DNA of 64,000 nt. Origin: Acinetobacter shaoyimingii (GTDB taxonomy: Bacteria; Pseudomonadota; Gammaproteobacteria; Pseudomonadales; Moraxellaceae). The number at the start of each line of letters is the position of its first letter. The first letter of the stretch is position 1. This document shows positions 31,540-40,810 of the stretch, piece after piece. The stretch spans positions 2,480,001 to 2,544,000 of the forward strand of contig NZ_CP049801.1 in NCBI RefSeq assembly GCF_011578045.1, read 5' to 3'. The notes under the pieces were generated by a model. That model was not told where the DNA came from. It made no database searches and saw only the letters and a program-made list of their open reading frames with translations. The position numbers were made by a program, and so were the translations under genes.

Positions 31540-32619
31540 TTAACCGTGACGCTTTTCAAACTCAGACATGAAGTTCACCAATGCCTGAACCCCTTCTAAA
31601 GGTACAGCATTGTAAATACTTGCACGCATACCACCTACAGAGCGGTGACCTGCCAAATTCAACAAGTGATTTTGTTCTGCTTCTTGAAGGAACAATTTAT
31701 CCAGATCAGCATTCGCCAATGTAAATGGCACATTCATAATTGAGCGATTTGGCAACGCAATTGGATTGTTATAGAAATCACTTGAATCAATAAAGCCATA
31801 AAGCAATTTCGCTTTTTCAAGATTCACTTGATGAATCGCATCTACCCCACCCTGCTCAAGCAACCACTCAAACACGAGACCCGATAAATACCAAGAATAA
31901 GTCGCAGGTGTATTCACCATCGAATCATTCTTCGCTTGAGCAGCATATTTCAAAATACTTGGAATTTCAGGTTTGGCTTGATCGAGTAAATCTTCACGAA
32001 CAATCACCAAAGTTAAACCTGCAGGACCAATGTTCTTTTGCGCACCCGCATAAATCAGTCCAAATTTAGTCACATCGATTGGTGCAGACAAAATACTTGA
32101 AGACAAGTCTGATACTAAAGGCGCTTGCACCTCTGGAATACCTGCAAACTGCAAACCACCAATGGTTTCATTATCTGCGTAATGCACATAAGCCGCATCA
32201 TCCGATAAATTCCATTGACTTTGCGCTGTAATAGCAAGTTTGCCATCGATGCTTGTTCCCGCTTCCACGACATGAATATCGCCATAGCGCTGTGCTTCTT
32301 TCAGTGCTTTCTCAGACCAAATCCCAGTATGGATATAATCTGCTTTGTTGTTTTTACCCAATAAGTTTAAAGGAATCGCAGAAAACTGAAGTGAAGCACC
32401 ACCTTGTAAGAACAATACTTTATAGTTCTCAGGAATATTCATCAGCTTACGCAAATCTGCTTCTGCTTTTTCCGCAACGGCAACATAGTCTTTACTACGA
32501 TGGCTCATTTCCATGATCGAAAGACCTTTACCTTGCCAATCTAGCAATTCAGCTTGAGCTTTTTCTAAAACAGCAGTAGGTAATGCAGCAGGACCAGCAC
32601 AGAAGTTGTAGGCGCGCAT
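31540..32619 (-). CDS. serC: Phosphoserine aminotransferase
   Basis: SerC is a PLP enzyme making 3-phosphoserine (and 4-phosphohydroxythreonine for vitamin B6) from the keto acid and glutamate. ATG 32619 starts MRAYNFCAGPAALP, the usual N-terminus, and follows GGAAAA; an upstream in-frame ATG at 32646 adds nine unlikely residues. It shows FLQGGASLQFSAIPLNL near the N-terminus and the PLP-Lys segment IYAGAQKNIGPAGLT near residue 195. SVGGMRASIYNA lies near the end. The length, 359 aa, is typical. It ends before the terminator at 31486-31512. Confidence 0.97.
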   Translation of the reverse strand: MRAYNFCAGPAALPTAVLEKAQAELLDWQGKGLSIMEMSHRSKDYVAVAEKAEADLRKLMNIPENYKVLFLQGGASLQFSAIPLNLLGKNNKADYIHTGIWSEKALKEAQRYGDIHVVEAGTSIDGKLAITAQSQWNLSDDAAYVHYADNETIGGLQFAGIPEVQAPLVSDLSSSILSAPIDVTKFGLIYAGAQKNIGPAGLTLVIVREDLLDQAKPEIPSILKYAAQAKNDSMVNTPATYSWYLSGLVFEWLLEQGGVDAIHQVNLEKAKLLYGFIDSSDFYNNPIALPNRSIMNVPFTLANADLDKLFLQEAEQNHLLNLAGHRSVGGMRASIYNAVPLEGVQALVNFMSEFEKRHG

Positions 32620-32951
32620 GATTTTTCCTTTCAAAGTGAAACACAATAAAATGATGGCATTTAACCATATCTTGCGCAGGCTTGCAGTATATTCTCCTGA
32701 AAATATTTCAATACTTTTTCGCTTTTAAAGTTAATTTCTCAATAAAGAACACATTTTTATTTTGAATTAATTTCTTTTATATTTGTTTTTTTACACAATC
32801 TCAGAGAAAATAGAATATACATCGAATACACTATTTCACCTCTATTTATAGATATTTTGTAGGATGTTTTTAAACAATTCAGTTACTACTTCAATCTCAC
32901 ATCCCTCAACCAATATCATATAATGATTTGAAACCCTTAAGAGTTTGATTT
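32620..32951. other. Divergent promoter region between serC and the export operon
   Basis: This AT-rich 332-base spacer shows no gene or clear operator. Confidence 0.5.
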
Positions 32952-34466
32952 ATGTCTGTGCTTTTCTTTAAAAACAACAATAAGAGAAAACATGTATCAC
33001 AACCCTCAATACGCAGGATCAGCACTTCGCGTCCATGGATCATGACAACCCTGTTATTATCGATATTCAGTTCAATCTCTCATGCTGAGTCTTTAAGTTA
33101 TGGTCAAGCTGAACAATCTTTTTTAAAAGATTCCTATACCACACAAGCCAATCAAGCCCTACAACAAGCTTCACAACTTGAAGCGGAAGCAGTCAAAGGC
33201 TTAGGATTACCACGTGTCGATTTAAATGTCCGTGCTTATGCGTTTCATAGTGAAGTGGACATTCCACTGGATAAATTCAAAAATAATTTAGAAACAACCT
33301 TATCGCAAAGTGTCAATAATGTGGTCGACCAACAAAATTGGGCACCCAATATTGCAGATCCTTTGAAACAAGATTTTAATCAAGCGATTCATAGCGGTGT
33401 TGGACTTTTTCCAGATTCAACCAACGTGGTTCTTGAAGATCAGGTGATTCGTCCAACTGTTTCAGTGCTCATGCCACTTTATACCGGTGGATTAACCTCA
33501 AGCGCTAAAGAAATTGCTAAAATCAATGCACAACGCAGTCAACTCACCACTAAACAACAACAAGATGTGCAACGTTTTGAATTGATTCAAGCCTATTTCA
33601 ATGTACAAATGCAAAAGCAACTTTTAAGCTCAAATCAGTCCAATTTAAGTGCCATGCAAAGCCATTACAACAATGCGCTGAAACTTGAACAACAGGGTTT
33701 TATTGCCAAAGGGCAACGCATGCAATTTGAGGTGGCGAAAAATAATGCTGAACGTGGTTATCAAAATGCCCAAGCCAACTACAAAGCCAGTCTATTTCAA
33801 CTGAATAATTTACTGAGACGCAGTCAAATCACTGAACTGACCACTCCCCTATTTGTAAACTCGAATCAAAATCAAAATGTGAATGCATTGTTGAAAAGTT
33901 ATCAAGATCAATCTGCACTGATTCAAAAAATGCAGATGGATACCCAACTTGCCAACGCCAATGTAAAAGCAAAAAATGCTGCGAAAAAACCGAATCTATT
34001 TGCTTTCGGTGAATACAGTCTAGACGACAAGCAAAATTGGATTATTGGGGTGATGGCTCGCTATAATCTATTTTCAGGAGTGGACAAAAATAAGTCTGTG
34101 CAAGCAGCTGAATTACAACGCTATGCCACAGAGTTACTCACTGAACGAACTAAACAAGAAATTGAAAATGTCATTTATAAATCATATAGCGAACTCAGTA
34201 CGGCTCAATTGACCCATCAACTTTTACAGAAAAATATGCTGGCAGCTCAAGAAAACTTACGTATTCAATCTTTGTCATTTAAGGAAGATATGGGCACAGC
34301 CAACCAAGTCATTGATGCTCAGAATGCGTTATCAGGTCTTAAAGGTGAAATGGCTTTGAATGCTTATAAATACGTAATGTCTCTTGCGACCCTATTACAA
34401 AGTCATGGTTCAATTGATCAGTTCCAAAATTATGTCACACAAACCAATACCAGCTACATTCGTTGA
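32952..34466 (+). CDS. TolC-family outer-membrane export channel
   Basis: This 504-aa protein is the outer-membrane/periplasmic duct of a tripartite exporter. The long N-terminal extension ends in a signal peptide (IMTTLLLSIFSSISHA, cleavage near residue 45). The protein then has the alternating Gln/Asn/Ala-rich helices of the TolC fold, with paired beta-strand regions (VSVLMPLYTGG; WIIGVMARYNLFSG) at about residues 167-177 and 358-371. The Tyr-Thr-Gly-Gly type turn is typical of the first strand pair. It is the first gene of a four-gene operon: TolC, HlyD adaptor and two ABC-2 permeases. Start 32952 is the first ATG; an internal ATG (MTTLLL) could also be used. Confidence 0.88.
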   Translation: MSVLFFKNNNKRKHVSQPSIRRISTSRPWIMTTLLLSIFSSISHAESLSYGQAEQSFLKDSYTTQANQALQQASQLEAEAVKGLGLPRVDLNVRAYAFHSEVDIPLDKFKNNLETTLSQSVNNVVDQQNWAPNIADPLKQDFNQAIHSGVGLFPDSTNVVLEDQVIRPTVSVLMPLYTGGLTSSAKEIAKINAQRSQLTTKQQQDVQRFELIQAYFNVQMQKQLLSSNQSNLSAMQSHYNNALKLEQQGFIAKGQRMQFEVAKNNAERGYQNAQANYKASLFQLNNLLRRSQITELTTPLFVNSNQNQNVNALLKSYQDQSALIQKMQMDTQLANANVKAKNAAKKPNLFAFGEYSLDDKQNWIIGVMARYNLFSGVDKNKSVQAAELQRYATELLTERTKQEIENVIYKSYSELSTAQLTHQLLQKNMLAAQENLRIQSLSFKEDMGTANQVIDAQNALSGLKGEMALNAYKYVMSLATLLQSHGSIDQFQNYVTQTNTSYIR

Positions 34467-34480
34467 TGGATGGAAATCAT

Positions 34481-35605
34481 ATGACTCAAGAACAAAACCA
34501 TTCAGATTCCAACATTTCAGATAATGAATCAGCTTCACAAAACACAGCTGAATCTAGTCAAATCGAGCCAGAACAAGTGCATCCTCAAAATGATCATCCT
34601 CAGCCAAATGACACAAAAAAAAATAAAACCATCAAAATAATAGCAGCCATTTTTGTCATCATTTTACTGGCTGTGATTGCATATGGCTTATGGAAAGCCT
34701 ATCAACCTAAAGAAATCGAACTACAAGGTCGCGTTGAAGCTGAAACCCTACATATCAGCACCAAAGTTCCGAGTCGCATAGAAGAAATTTATGTTCATGA
34801 CGGACAGAAAGTCACCAAAGGACAAGACTTAATTCGATTGGCCAGCCCTGAAATTGATGCAAAAAAACAGCAAGCTTTGGCTAGTCTACAGTCTGCCCTC
34901 GCCTTACAATCCACAGCAGATCGTGGCTCGCAACAAGAAAACGTCGAAAGTCTCTATGCCAATTGGCAAGCCATGAAAGCACAGCAGCAATTAGCCAGTA
35001 CCACAGCACAACGTGGACAAAATCTCTTTAAGGAAGGTGTGATTTCCCGTCAACGTCGTGATGAACTTCAAGCAGCAGCCATTTCAGCAGGACAACTGAC
35101 CGAAGCGGCTTATCAACAATACGCTCGTGCAAACCGTGGGAGTACACCACAACAAAAATCATCTGCAGATGCCCAGGTTGAAATTGCCAAAGCTGCGGTG
35201 GCAGAAGCCAATGCTTTAGATGCCGAAACCAAACTGAGTTCCCCAATTAATGGCACTGTGTCTAAAATCTACGGAAAAGTGTCTGAATTGGTGGCGGCAG
35301 CAGTGCCCGTGGTGAGCATTATTCAAGACGATGAAATTTCTGTCAGCCTGAATATCCGTGAGGATCTATATGCACAAATTTATCAATTAGACACGATTCA
35401 AGGTTATATTCCTGCCTTAAAAAAAACAGCGCAGTTTAAGATTCATCATATTGATGCTGAAGGTGAATTTGCCACCATTAAAACCACACGTCAAACTGGT
35501 GGCTACGATATTCGCAGTTTCAAAGTCGAGTTACGACCAACGGAGAAAATCCCTGACCTCAAAGTTGGGATGAGTGTGCTCTTTAAAGTGAAAGAGTCCA
35601 AATAA
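34481..35605 (+). CDS. HlyD-family periplasmic adaptor
   Basis: This protein is the membrane-fusion subunit linking inner-membrane permeases to the TolC channel. A charged, Asn/Gln-rich cytoplasmic tail (about 45 residues) precedes one membrane segment (IIAAIFVIILLAVIAYGLW). A lipoyl/barrel-sandwich motif (AETLHISTKVPSRIEEIYVHDGQKVTKG), a long Ala/Gln helical hairpin and the returning strand LSSPINGTVSKIYGKVSE follow. ATG 34481 has GGATGGA upstream. ATG 34466, overlapping the tolC stop by one base, is possible and would add five residues. It overlaps the next gene by one base (TAATG), so translation is coupled. Confidence 0.9.
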   Translation: MTQEQNHSDSNISDNESASQNTAESSQIEPEQVHPQNDHPQPNDTKKNKTIKIIAAIFVIILLAVIAYGLWKAYQPKEIELQGRVEAETLHISTKVPSRIEEIYVHDGQKVTKGQDLIRLASPEIDAKKQQALASLQSALALQSTADRGSQQENVESLYANWQAMKAQQQLASTTAQRGQNLFKEGVISRQRRDELQAAAISAGQLTEAAYQQYARANRGSTPQQKSSADAQVEIAKAAVAEANALDAETKLSSPINGTVSKIYGKVSELVAAAVPVVSIIQDDEISVSLNIREDLYAQIYQLDTIQGYIPALKKTAQFKIHHIDAEGEFATIKTTRQTGGYDIRSFKVELRPTEKIPDLKVGMSVLFKVKESK

Positions 35606-36747
35606 TGGGCAAAGGTTTCTGGCGTGAACTCCATTATCTCATCCATCATAAATGGGATTTATGTCTAACGACGCTTGCGCCAATCTGTATTATTGTTTTA
35701 TTTAGCAGTATGTTCTATCAGGGTAAACCCAGCCATTTGCCCATCGCGATTATTGATCAAGATCAAAGTGAGCTCAGTCGAAATATCGAAAAATATGTCG
35801 GTTTAAATCATACTTTGAAGACTGAGCAAATTGACCATCAGCAAGATGAAGTCGAACAATTACTGAATCAAAATAAAATTTGGGGCTATATCACCATTCC
35901 ACAAGGTGCTGAACAACGTTTTGTACAAGGTAAGGATGCAGAGATTAGTATCGCCTTTAATCAAAGTTATTTTAGTGTTGGTAACAGTATTTCAACCGCC
36001 ATGCTGGTGAGTACACTCAGAGCCTTAGCTGATTTTTCAGGTCAAAATTATTTAGACAATACCTTACCTGCAATTGAAGTCCCTACGCCAAACATCAAGA
36101 TTTCACCACTCTATAACCCCAACTTAAATTACGAGTTGTATTTAGAACCTTATATGATTCTCGCGATTTTGCATTTATTGCTCTGTTGCTGTGTTGCATT
36201 TTCAATAGGGCAAGAACTGAAATATAAAACCGTTTCCGATTGGGTCAATCAAACCACCATGCCCGCTGCGGTTTGGAAAAGCTTGCTCTCTAAGAATCTG
36301 ACCTATGTGCTGATCTTTAGTTTTTGGACTTGGCTTTGGATGTTCTGGCTCATTGAAATAAGAGGATGGTTCGTACAAGGTCATCTGTGGGTGATTTTAC
36401 TCGGGCAATTTTTAATGTACTGCGCTTATGCATTCATTAGTTCAACTGTCGTTCTTGCGACACAAGATTTGGCACGTTCTTTTGGTTTAATTGCTGTTTA
36501 TGGTGGTTCATCGCTAAGTTTTGCGGGTGTGACACTACCATTAAATAACGCGCCTATTTTCACCAAGTTTTGGGCGAATATTATTCCATTTACCCCTTAT
36601 GCCAAGCTTCAAACGGAACAATGGGTCATTGGAACACCTGTTTTCATTTCTTTGCTCCCACTTGGCATATTGGCGATTTATTGCATCATTTATTGTTGCA
36701 TCGCATATGTTCTTTTAAATAAATATTTAAGAGGATTAGCAACATGA
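35605..36747 (+). CDS. ABC-2 type exporter permease, first of pair
   Basis: This 380-aa inner-membrane protein has the ABC-2 topology of YhhJ/YbhS/YbhR-type exporters. One N-terminal membrane segment (TLAPICIIVLFSSMFYQ) is followed by a periplasmic domain of about 150 residues containing IAIIDQDQSELSRNIEKYV, and by five membrane segments in the C-terminal half. It overlaps the adaptor gene by one base and the next permease by four bases. No ABC ATPase gene occurs in the operon or the window, so the energy source is missing or encoded elsewhere. Confidence 0.88.
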   Translation: MGKGFWRELHYLIHHKWDLCLTTLAPICIIVLFSSMFYQGKPSHLPIAIIDQDQSELSRNIEKYVGLNHTLKTEQIDHQQDEVEQLLNQNKIWGYITIPQGAEQRFVQGKDAEISIAFNQSYFSVGNSISTAMLVSTLRALADFSGQNYLDNTLPAIEVPTPNIKISPLYNPNLNYELYLEPYMILAILHLLLCCCVAFSIGQELKYKTVSDWVNQTTMPAAVWKSLLSKNLTYVLIFSFWTWLWMFWLIEIRGWFVQGHLWVILLGQFLMYCAYAFISSTVVLATQDLARSFGLIAVYGGSSLSFAGVTLPLNNAPIFTKFWANIIPFTPYAKLQTEQWVIGTPVFISLLPLGILAIYCIIYCCIAYVLLNKYLRGLAT

Positions 36748-37853
36748 AATCGAAAGCTAATTTTTGGAATGCTTACTGCCAAACATTTAAAGATATTGTA
36801 AAAAACAGTTCGATATTCACGACCTTTATTCTCTCAGTGATTTTTTATAGTTTTTTTTACCCCACCGCCTATAAAGCTGAACATGCGGAAGCACTTCCGA
36901 TCGTTATAGTAGATGAAGAACAAAGTCTAGTCAGTAATCAAATTATAGATCAAGTCAGTAAAAGTCCTAACGTTGTCATTACATCGATTACAGGAAATTT
37001 TGCCGAAGCGGAACTGATGGTGAAATCTCATCAAGCCGATGGTATTTTGCTGTTGCCCAATAACTTATCCAATAGTTTACGTCGTGGCGAAACAGGTGGA
37101 ATTGGTTTATATCTCAGTGCTGCGAATTTCTTGGTTACTCAAAAAATTGGTTTGGGACTTGCTGCATCAATTGAAAATGCTTTGGCTATACAAGCTGAAA
37201 AATTTGCCAATATCTCCGAATTTTCACCTGCGATTTCTATTCATCAAATTCCACTGTTCAATACACTTTCAGGTTATGGCAGTTATGTTTTTCCTGCGGT
37301 CGCACCTCTGATTATTCATCAGACAATATTACTGGGTCTATGTATGCTCATTGCCACTTATAGAGAAAAGTTATGGCGACCGACTCCAAGTCAATTCTGG
37401 GGATTGTTTAGCGCCATATTCACTATTGGCTGTTTAGGGTGTTTGTATTTATTCGGCTTTACGTTTTGGTTATATGACTATCCGCATGGGGGGAATTTCT
37501 GGGGAATGCTGTTGTCTGTGCCTATTTATGTGAGCTGTGTCATTGCAATCTCAATGTTTTTGGCTTCATTTTTAGACATGCCTGAACGTGCTGGGCATGT
37601 TATCGTCTTTACCTCCATTCCTTTGTTTTTACTTTCAGGGACAGCATGGCCTCATGCAGCCATGCCGCTATGGATGCAATATAGTGCAAATGCCTTACCA
37701 TCAACCCAAGGCATTCAACTGTTTATCCAACTCAATCAGATGGGAGTTCCTACGCAACTCGTGATTCCTAAATTGATTTATTTAGCGTCAATTGGCGCTA
37801 TATTTCTTATCTTGAGTTTCTATCGTTTAAAATCCACACCCATAAAATCGTGA
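36744..37853 (+). CDS. ABC-2 type exporter permease, second of pair
   Basis: A second 369-aa ABC-2 permease of the same layout: an N-terminal segment SIFTTFILSVIFYSFFYPTAY, periplasmic domain with IVIVDEEQSLVSNQIIDQVS, and five C-terminal segments ending in the conserved pre-terminal block IPLFLLSGTAWPHAAMP. The ATGA overlap with the first permease indicates coupled expression and probably a heterodimer. It is the last gene of the operon; I found no clear terminator hairpin in the 271 bases before gltP. Confidence 0.88.
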   Translation: MKSKANFWNAYCQTFKDIVKNSSIFTTFILSVIFYSFFYPTAYKAEHAEALPIVIVDEEQSLVSNQIIDQVSKSPNVVITSITGNFAEAELMVKSHQADGILLLPNNLSNSLRRGETGGIGLYLSAANFLVTQKIGLGLAASIENALAIQAEKFANISEFSPAISIHQIPLFNTLSGYGSYVFPAVAPLIIHQTILLGLCMLIATYREKLWRPTPSQFWGLFSAIFTIGCLGCLYLFGFTFWLYDYPHGGNFWGMLLSVPIYVSCVIAISMFLASFLDMPERAGHVIVFTSIPLFLLSGTAWPHAAMPLWMQYSANALPSTQGIQLFIQLNQMGVPTQLVIPKLIYLASIGAIFLILSFYRLKSTPIKS

Positions 37854-38124
37854 CACTCATCACTATATACATCTAGTATTACTATAAAAAATAGTAATAT
37901 CATTTATAAACCAAATTAAACTGTTAGTTTTTTAATCTATTAAACCAAAACTACATAAAAAAGTTAGCTGAATTGAATATAACGTTGCAAAATAATGCGA
38001 TTTCCTCATTTCCTGCCCTTTGGTTGTCACTCTAAACGATCATTTCTCCCAAATTTGTCGTGAGTTTTTGACAGCATTTCAAGGCAGTTTTTTTATTCCC
38101 CAAATTTCATTTTAAGGGTTTAGC

Positions 38125-39420
38125 ATGAAGAGAATTAAGATTAGCCTCGCATGGCAAATCGTAATTGCGCTCATTTTAGGTGTGCTTGTTGGCTCTTTTT
38201 TGCACAACTCACCCGAATATCGTGATCTCTTAATCAATAATATTCTTAGCCCACTTGGTAAAATTTTTATTAATTTAATCAAGATGATCGTGATTCCACT
38301 CGTGGTTTCAATGTTGATTCTTGGTATTGCCAATGCTGGAGACAGTAAAAGTATCGGAAAACTCGGTGTAAAAACCATTGTTTATTTCGAGATTATTACC
38401 ACTGTTGCGATTATTGTTGGTTTAGTGGCTGCAAATGTCTTTAAACCAGGTGCTGGTATCGACATGTCGAGTCTGACGCAGACCGATATTTCACAATATC
38501 AACAAACGACACAAGAAGTCAGCAGCCAAGCACATGGTTTAGTTCACACCATTTTATCGGTCATTCCATCCAACATTTTCTCAGCAATGACTGATGGGCA
38601 TATGTTGCCTATTATTTTCTTCTGCGTGATTTTTGGTCTTGGCTTGGGTTCGCTTGCAAAAGAAACCAAACAGCCTTTGCTGGATGTGCTGAAAGCAATT
38701 TCAGAAACCATGTTTAAAGTGACACATATGATTATGATGTTCGCACCATTTGGTGTGTTCGGCTTAATCGCTGTGACTGTGGCGAATTTTGGATTTACTT
38801 CACTCATACCATTACTCAAATTAGCCGTTTTGGTTTATGCAGCAATCTTATTCTTTATTTTTGTTGTGTTAGGTTTTGTCGCTAAGTTCTGTGGTTTTAG
38901 TATTTGGACGATTATTAAAATCTTAAAAGATGAGTTGATCTTAGCTTACTCTACGGCAAGCTCTGAAACCGTTTTACCACGTATGATGGAAAAGATGGAA
39001 GCGTATGGTGCGCCAAAATCGATTACCAGTTTTGTGGTGCCTATTGGTTATTCATTTAACTTAGATGGTTCTACCCTTTACCAAAGTATTGCGGCAATCT
39101 TTATTGCACAGCTTTACGGTATCGATTTAACCATTACACAGCAGATTGTGCTTGTATTAACCCTCATGATTACGTCTAAGGGGATTGCAGGTGTTCCTGG
39201 GGTGTCCTTCGTGGTGCTTTTAGCAACATTGGGTAGTGTTGGTATTCCACTTGAAGGTCTTGCGTTTATTGCAGGTATTGACCGTATTTTAGATATGGCA
39301 CGTACGGTATTGAATGTGATTGGTAATGCGCTTGCTGTGCTTGTGATTAGTAAATGGGAAGGTCAGTTCGATACTGAAAAGCAAAAAAATTATAATATTG
39401 CTGCTCAAAACGAACTTTAA
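38125..39420 (+). CDS. gltP: GltP-type dicarboxylate/amino acid:cation symporter
   Basis: This inner-membrane DAACS transporter takes up glutamate, aspartate or C4-dicarboxylates. Characteristic blocks are all present: IFINLIKMIVIPLVVSMLILGI, the serine-rich re-entrant motif STASSETVLPRMMEKM near residues 275-290 and GYSFNLDGSTLYQSIAAIFIAQ. The C-terminal IAGIDRILDMARTVLNVIGNA carries the substrate-binding Asp and Arg. The length, 431 aa, is typical. Arg/Asp in the last motif favour acidic amino acids (GltP) rather than a neutral amino acid carrier. The gene stands alone and ends in a strong terminator. Confidence 0.9.
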   Translation: MKRIKISLAWQIVIALILGVLVGSFLHNSPEYRDLLINNILSPLGKIFINLIKMIVIPLVVSMLILGIANAGDSKSIGKLGVKTIVYFEIITTVAIIVGLVAANVFKPGAGIDMSSLTQTDISQYQQTTQEVSSQAHGLVHTILSVIPSNIFSAMTDGHMLPIIFFCVIFGLGLGSLAKETKQPLLDVLKAISETMFKVTHMIMMFAPFGVFGLIAVTVANFGFTSLIPLLKLAVLVYAAILFFIFVVLGFVAKFCGFSIWTIIKILKDELILAYSTASSETVLPRMMEKMEAYGAPKSITSFVVPIGYSFNLDGSTLYQSIAAIFIAQLYGIDLTITQQIVLVLTLMITSKGIAGVPGVSFVVLLATLGSVGIPLEGLAFIAGIDRILDMARTVLNVIGNALAVLVISKWEGQFDTEKQKNYNIAAQNEL

Positions 39421-39434
39421 TTTTCATTTATCTT

Positions 39435-39462
39435 AAAAAGGACGCTTCGGCGTCCTTTTTTA
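39435..39462. terminator. Terminator after gltP (GGACGC-TTCG-GCGTCC)
   Basis: The stem GGACGC (39440-39445) / GCGTCC (39450-39455) has a stable TTCG tetraloop and is flanked by AAAAA and TTTTTT. It is nearly identical to the terminator at 40771-40798. Confidence 0.88.
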
Positions 39463-39599
39463 ATTTATATTTTGTGAATTTAGTCTATTTTTCATAAATT
39501 TTTCAAATTGTTTTCTCAATATTAGTTATTGAAATATAAATGAATTAGTTCAATACTGAATAATATTTAATCAAAATAATATTATTCAGTAGGTTTTAA

Positions 39600-40766
39600 A
39601 TGGAAACTTTTGTAAATAAGCTACAAAATCATATTGAACACGTCAAACGTGTTGGGGAACATTGCTCTACAGAAGAAACGACGAAACAAGCATTAATTCT
39701 CCCTCTTTTAGATATTTTAGGTTTCAGCCCTTATGATCCTACAAAGGTTCTTGCTGAGTTTGCTGCTGACTTCCCAGGAGTTAAAGCATCGGAAAGAGTT
39801 GATTATGCATTGTATTGCAATGGACAACCTGTCATGTTCATTGAAGCAAAACCATTTACAGCAAATTTAACGAACCATGCACCGCAGTTATCTCGTTATT
39901 TTAATAGCAGTCTTGGTGTGACTATCGGCGCGATCACAAACGGAAAAGAATGGCGCTTTTTTACAGATCTCATTAATACAAACGTAATGGATGAAAAACC
40001 ATTTTTAGTTGTTGATTTTACAAGACATAAAGCTGAAGAACTTATTCAATTGGCAGAATTTAGACATGATAATTTTCATGTAGAAAAATTACGTTATTTT
40101 GCTGAAGAAAATCAATATATTCAGCTCTTCAAAAGTGTTATCAGAAAAAGCATTAATGAAGTTGATATTGATTTTGTCCGTTATGTCGCTCAACAAGCGA
40201 GTATTCAAAGACAATTAAATACTAAATTTTTAGAAAGTATTCAGCCCTTCGTTAAACAAGCAGTTGAACAAGCTATTAGTGATACGGTAGTAAAAGGGCT
40301 ATCTTCACCAACTATTATTACAGCGAAACCTGTAGAGCAAATAACTGAAACTAATAATCCAGCTGATTCTAATGATGGTTTTGAGGATATTGTAGATATT
40401 CATAATGATAGAATAATTACAACAAAAGATGAGCAAATTCTTTATTCGATTGTGAGTGAATTATTTCCAGAAGCACAACTTAATCAAAGAGATACTGAAA
40501 GCTATTATTCAATTTTGTTCCAAAACAAAAATAACCGATGGTTATTTAGATATGATGTGAACCGTAAACGCCCGACTATCCAATTTATTGTTCCATTGGA
40601 TGAGCAAAGAAAAATTGAATTAATTCGATCAGGTCTAGAAATTCAACCTAATGGTACGATTTTCTTGGATAAACCTGAATATATATATCGTGCAGTTGGA
40701 ATTTTAAAAGATAGTCTTGATTACTGTAGCAATGATGAAAATTTCAAACGTACTAGCAATGGTTAA
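39600..40766 (+). CDS. Orphan type I restriction subunit R N-terminal (HSDR_N) PD-(D/E)XK nuclease-like protein
   Basis: The N-terminal 150 residues resemble the nuclease domain of HsdR, and the visible active site is Asp68-x13-Glu82-Ala-Lys84 within SERVDYALYCNG and VMFIEAKPF. A further nearby pattern, LPLLDILGFSPYDPTKVLAEF, is typical of this domain. No helicase motor follows. The C-terminal part (about 270-388) is of a kind I do not recognise, with LFRYDVNRKRPTIQFIVPLDE. At 388 aa it is far shorter than a true HsdR (about 1000 aa), and no methylase or specificity gene is adjacent, so it is not a type I system. It could be a stand-alone defence nuclease or a housekeeping protein of that fold. 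The gene sits between two almost identical terminators and before gyrA. Confidence 0.75.
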   Translation: METFVNKLQNHIEHVKRVGEHCSTEETTKQALILPLLDILGFSPYDPTKVLAEFAADFPGVKASERVDYALYCNGQPVMFIEAKPFTANLTNHAPQLSRYFNSSLGVTIGAITNGKEWRFFTDLINTNVMDEKPFLVVDFTRHKAEELIQLAEFRHDNFHVEKLRYFAEENQYIQLFKSVIRKSINEVDIDFVRYVAQQASIQRQLNTKFLESIQPFVKQAVEQAISDTVVKGLSSPTIITAKPVEQITETNNPADSNDGFEDIVDIHNDRIITTKDEQILYSIVSELFPEAQLNQRDTESYYSILFQNKNNRWLFRYDVNRKRPTIQFIVPLDEQRKIELIRSGLEIQPNGTIFLDKPEYIYRAVGILKDSLDYCSNDENFKRTSNG

Positions 40767-40770
40767 ACTT

Positions 40771-40798
40771 AAAAAAGGACGCTTACGCGTCCTTTTTT
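40771..40798. terminator. Terminator after the orphan nuclease and gyrA (GGACGC-TTAC-GCGTCC)
   Basis: The stem GGACGC (40777-40782) / GCGTCC (40787-40792) with a TTAC loop is flanked by AAAAAA and TTTTTT and works in both directions. It lies between the convergent nuclease gene and gyrA. Confidence 0.85.
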
Positions 40799-40810
40799 AA
40801 TCAACCTAAC

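Noticed and set aside
32620..32646. Nine-residue extension of SerC
   Set aside because: MRAYNFCAGPAALP is the conserved start and has its own GGAAAA site.
39600..40766. A complete type I restriction-modification system
   Set aside because: Only an HsdR_N-like domain is present; no HsdM, HsdS or helicase motifs occur in the window.
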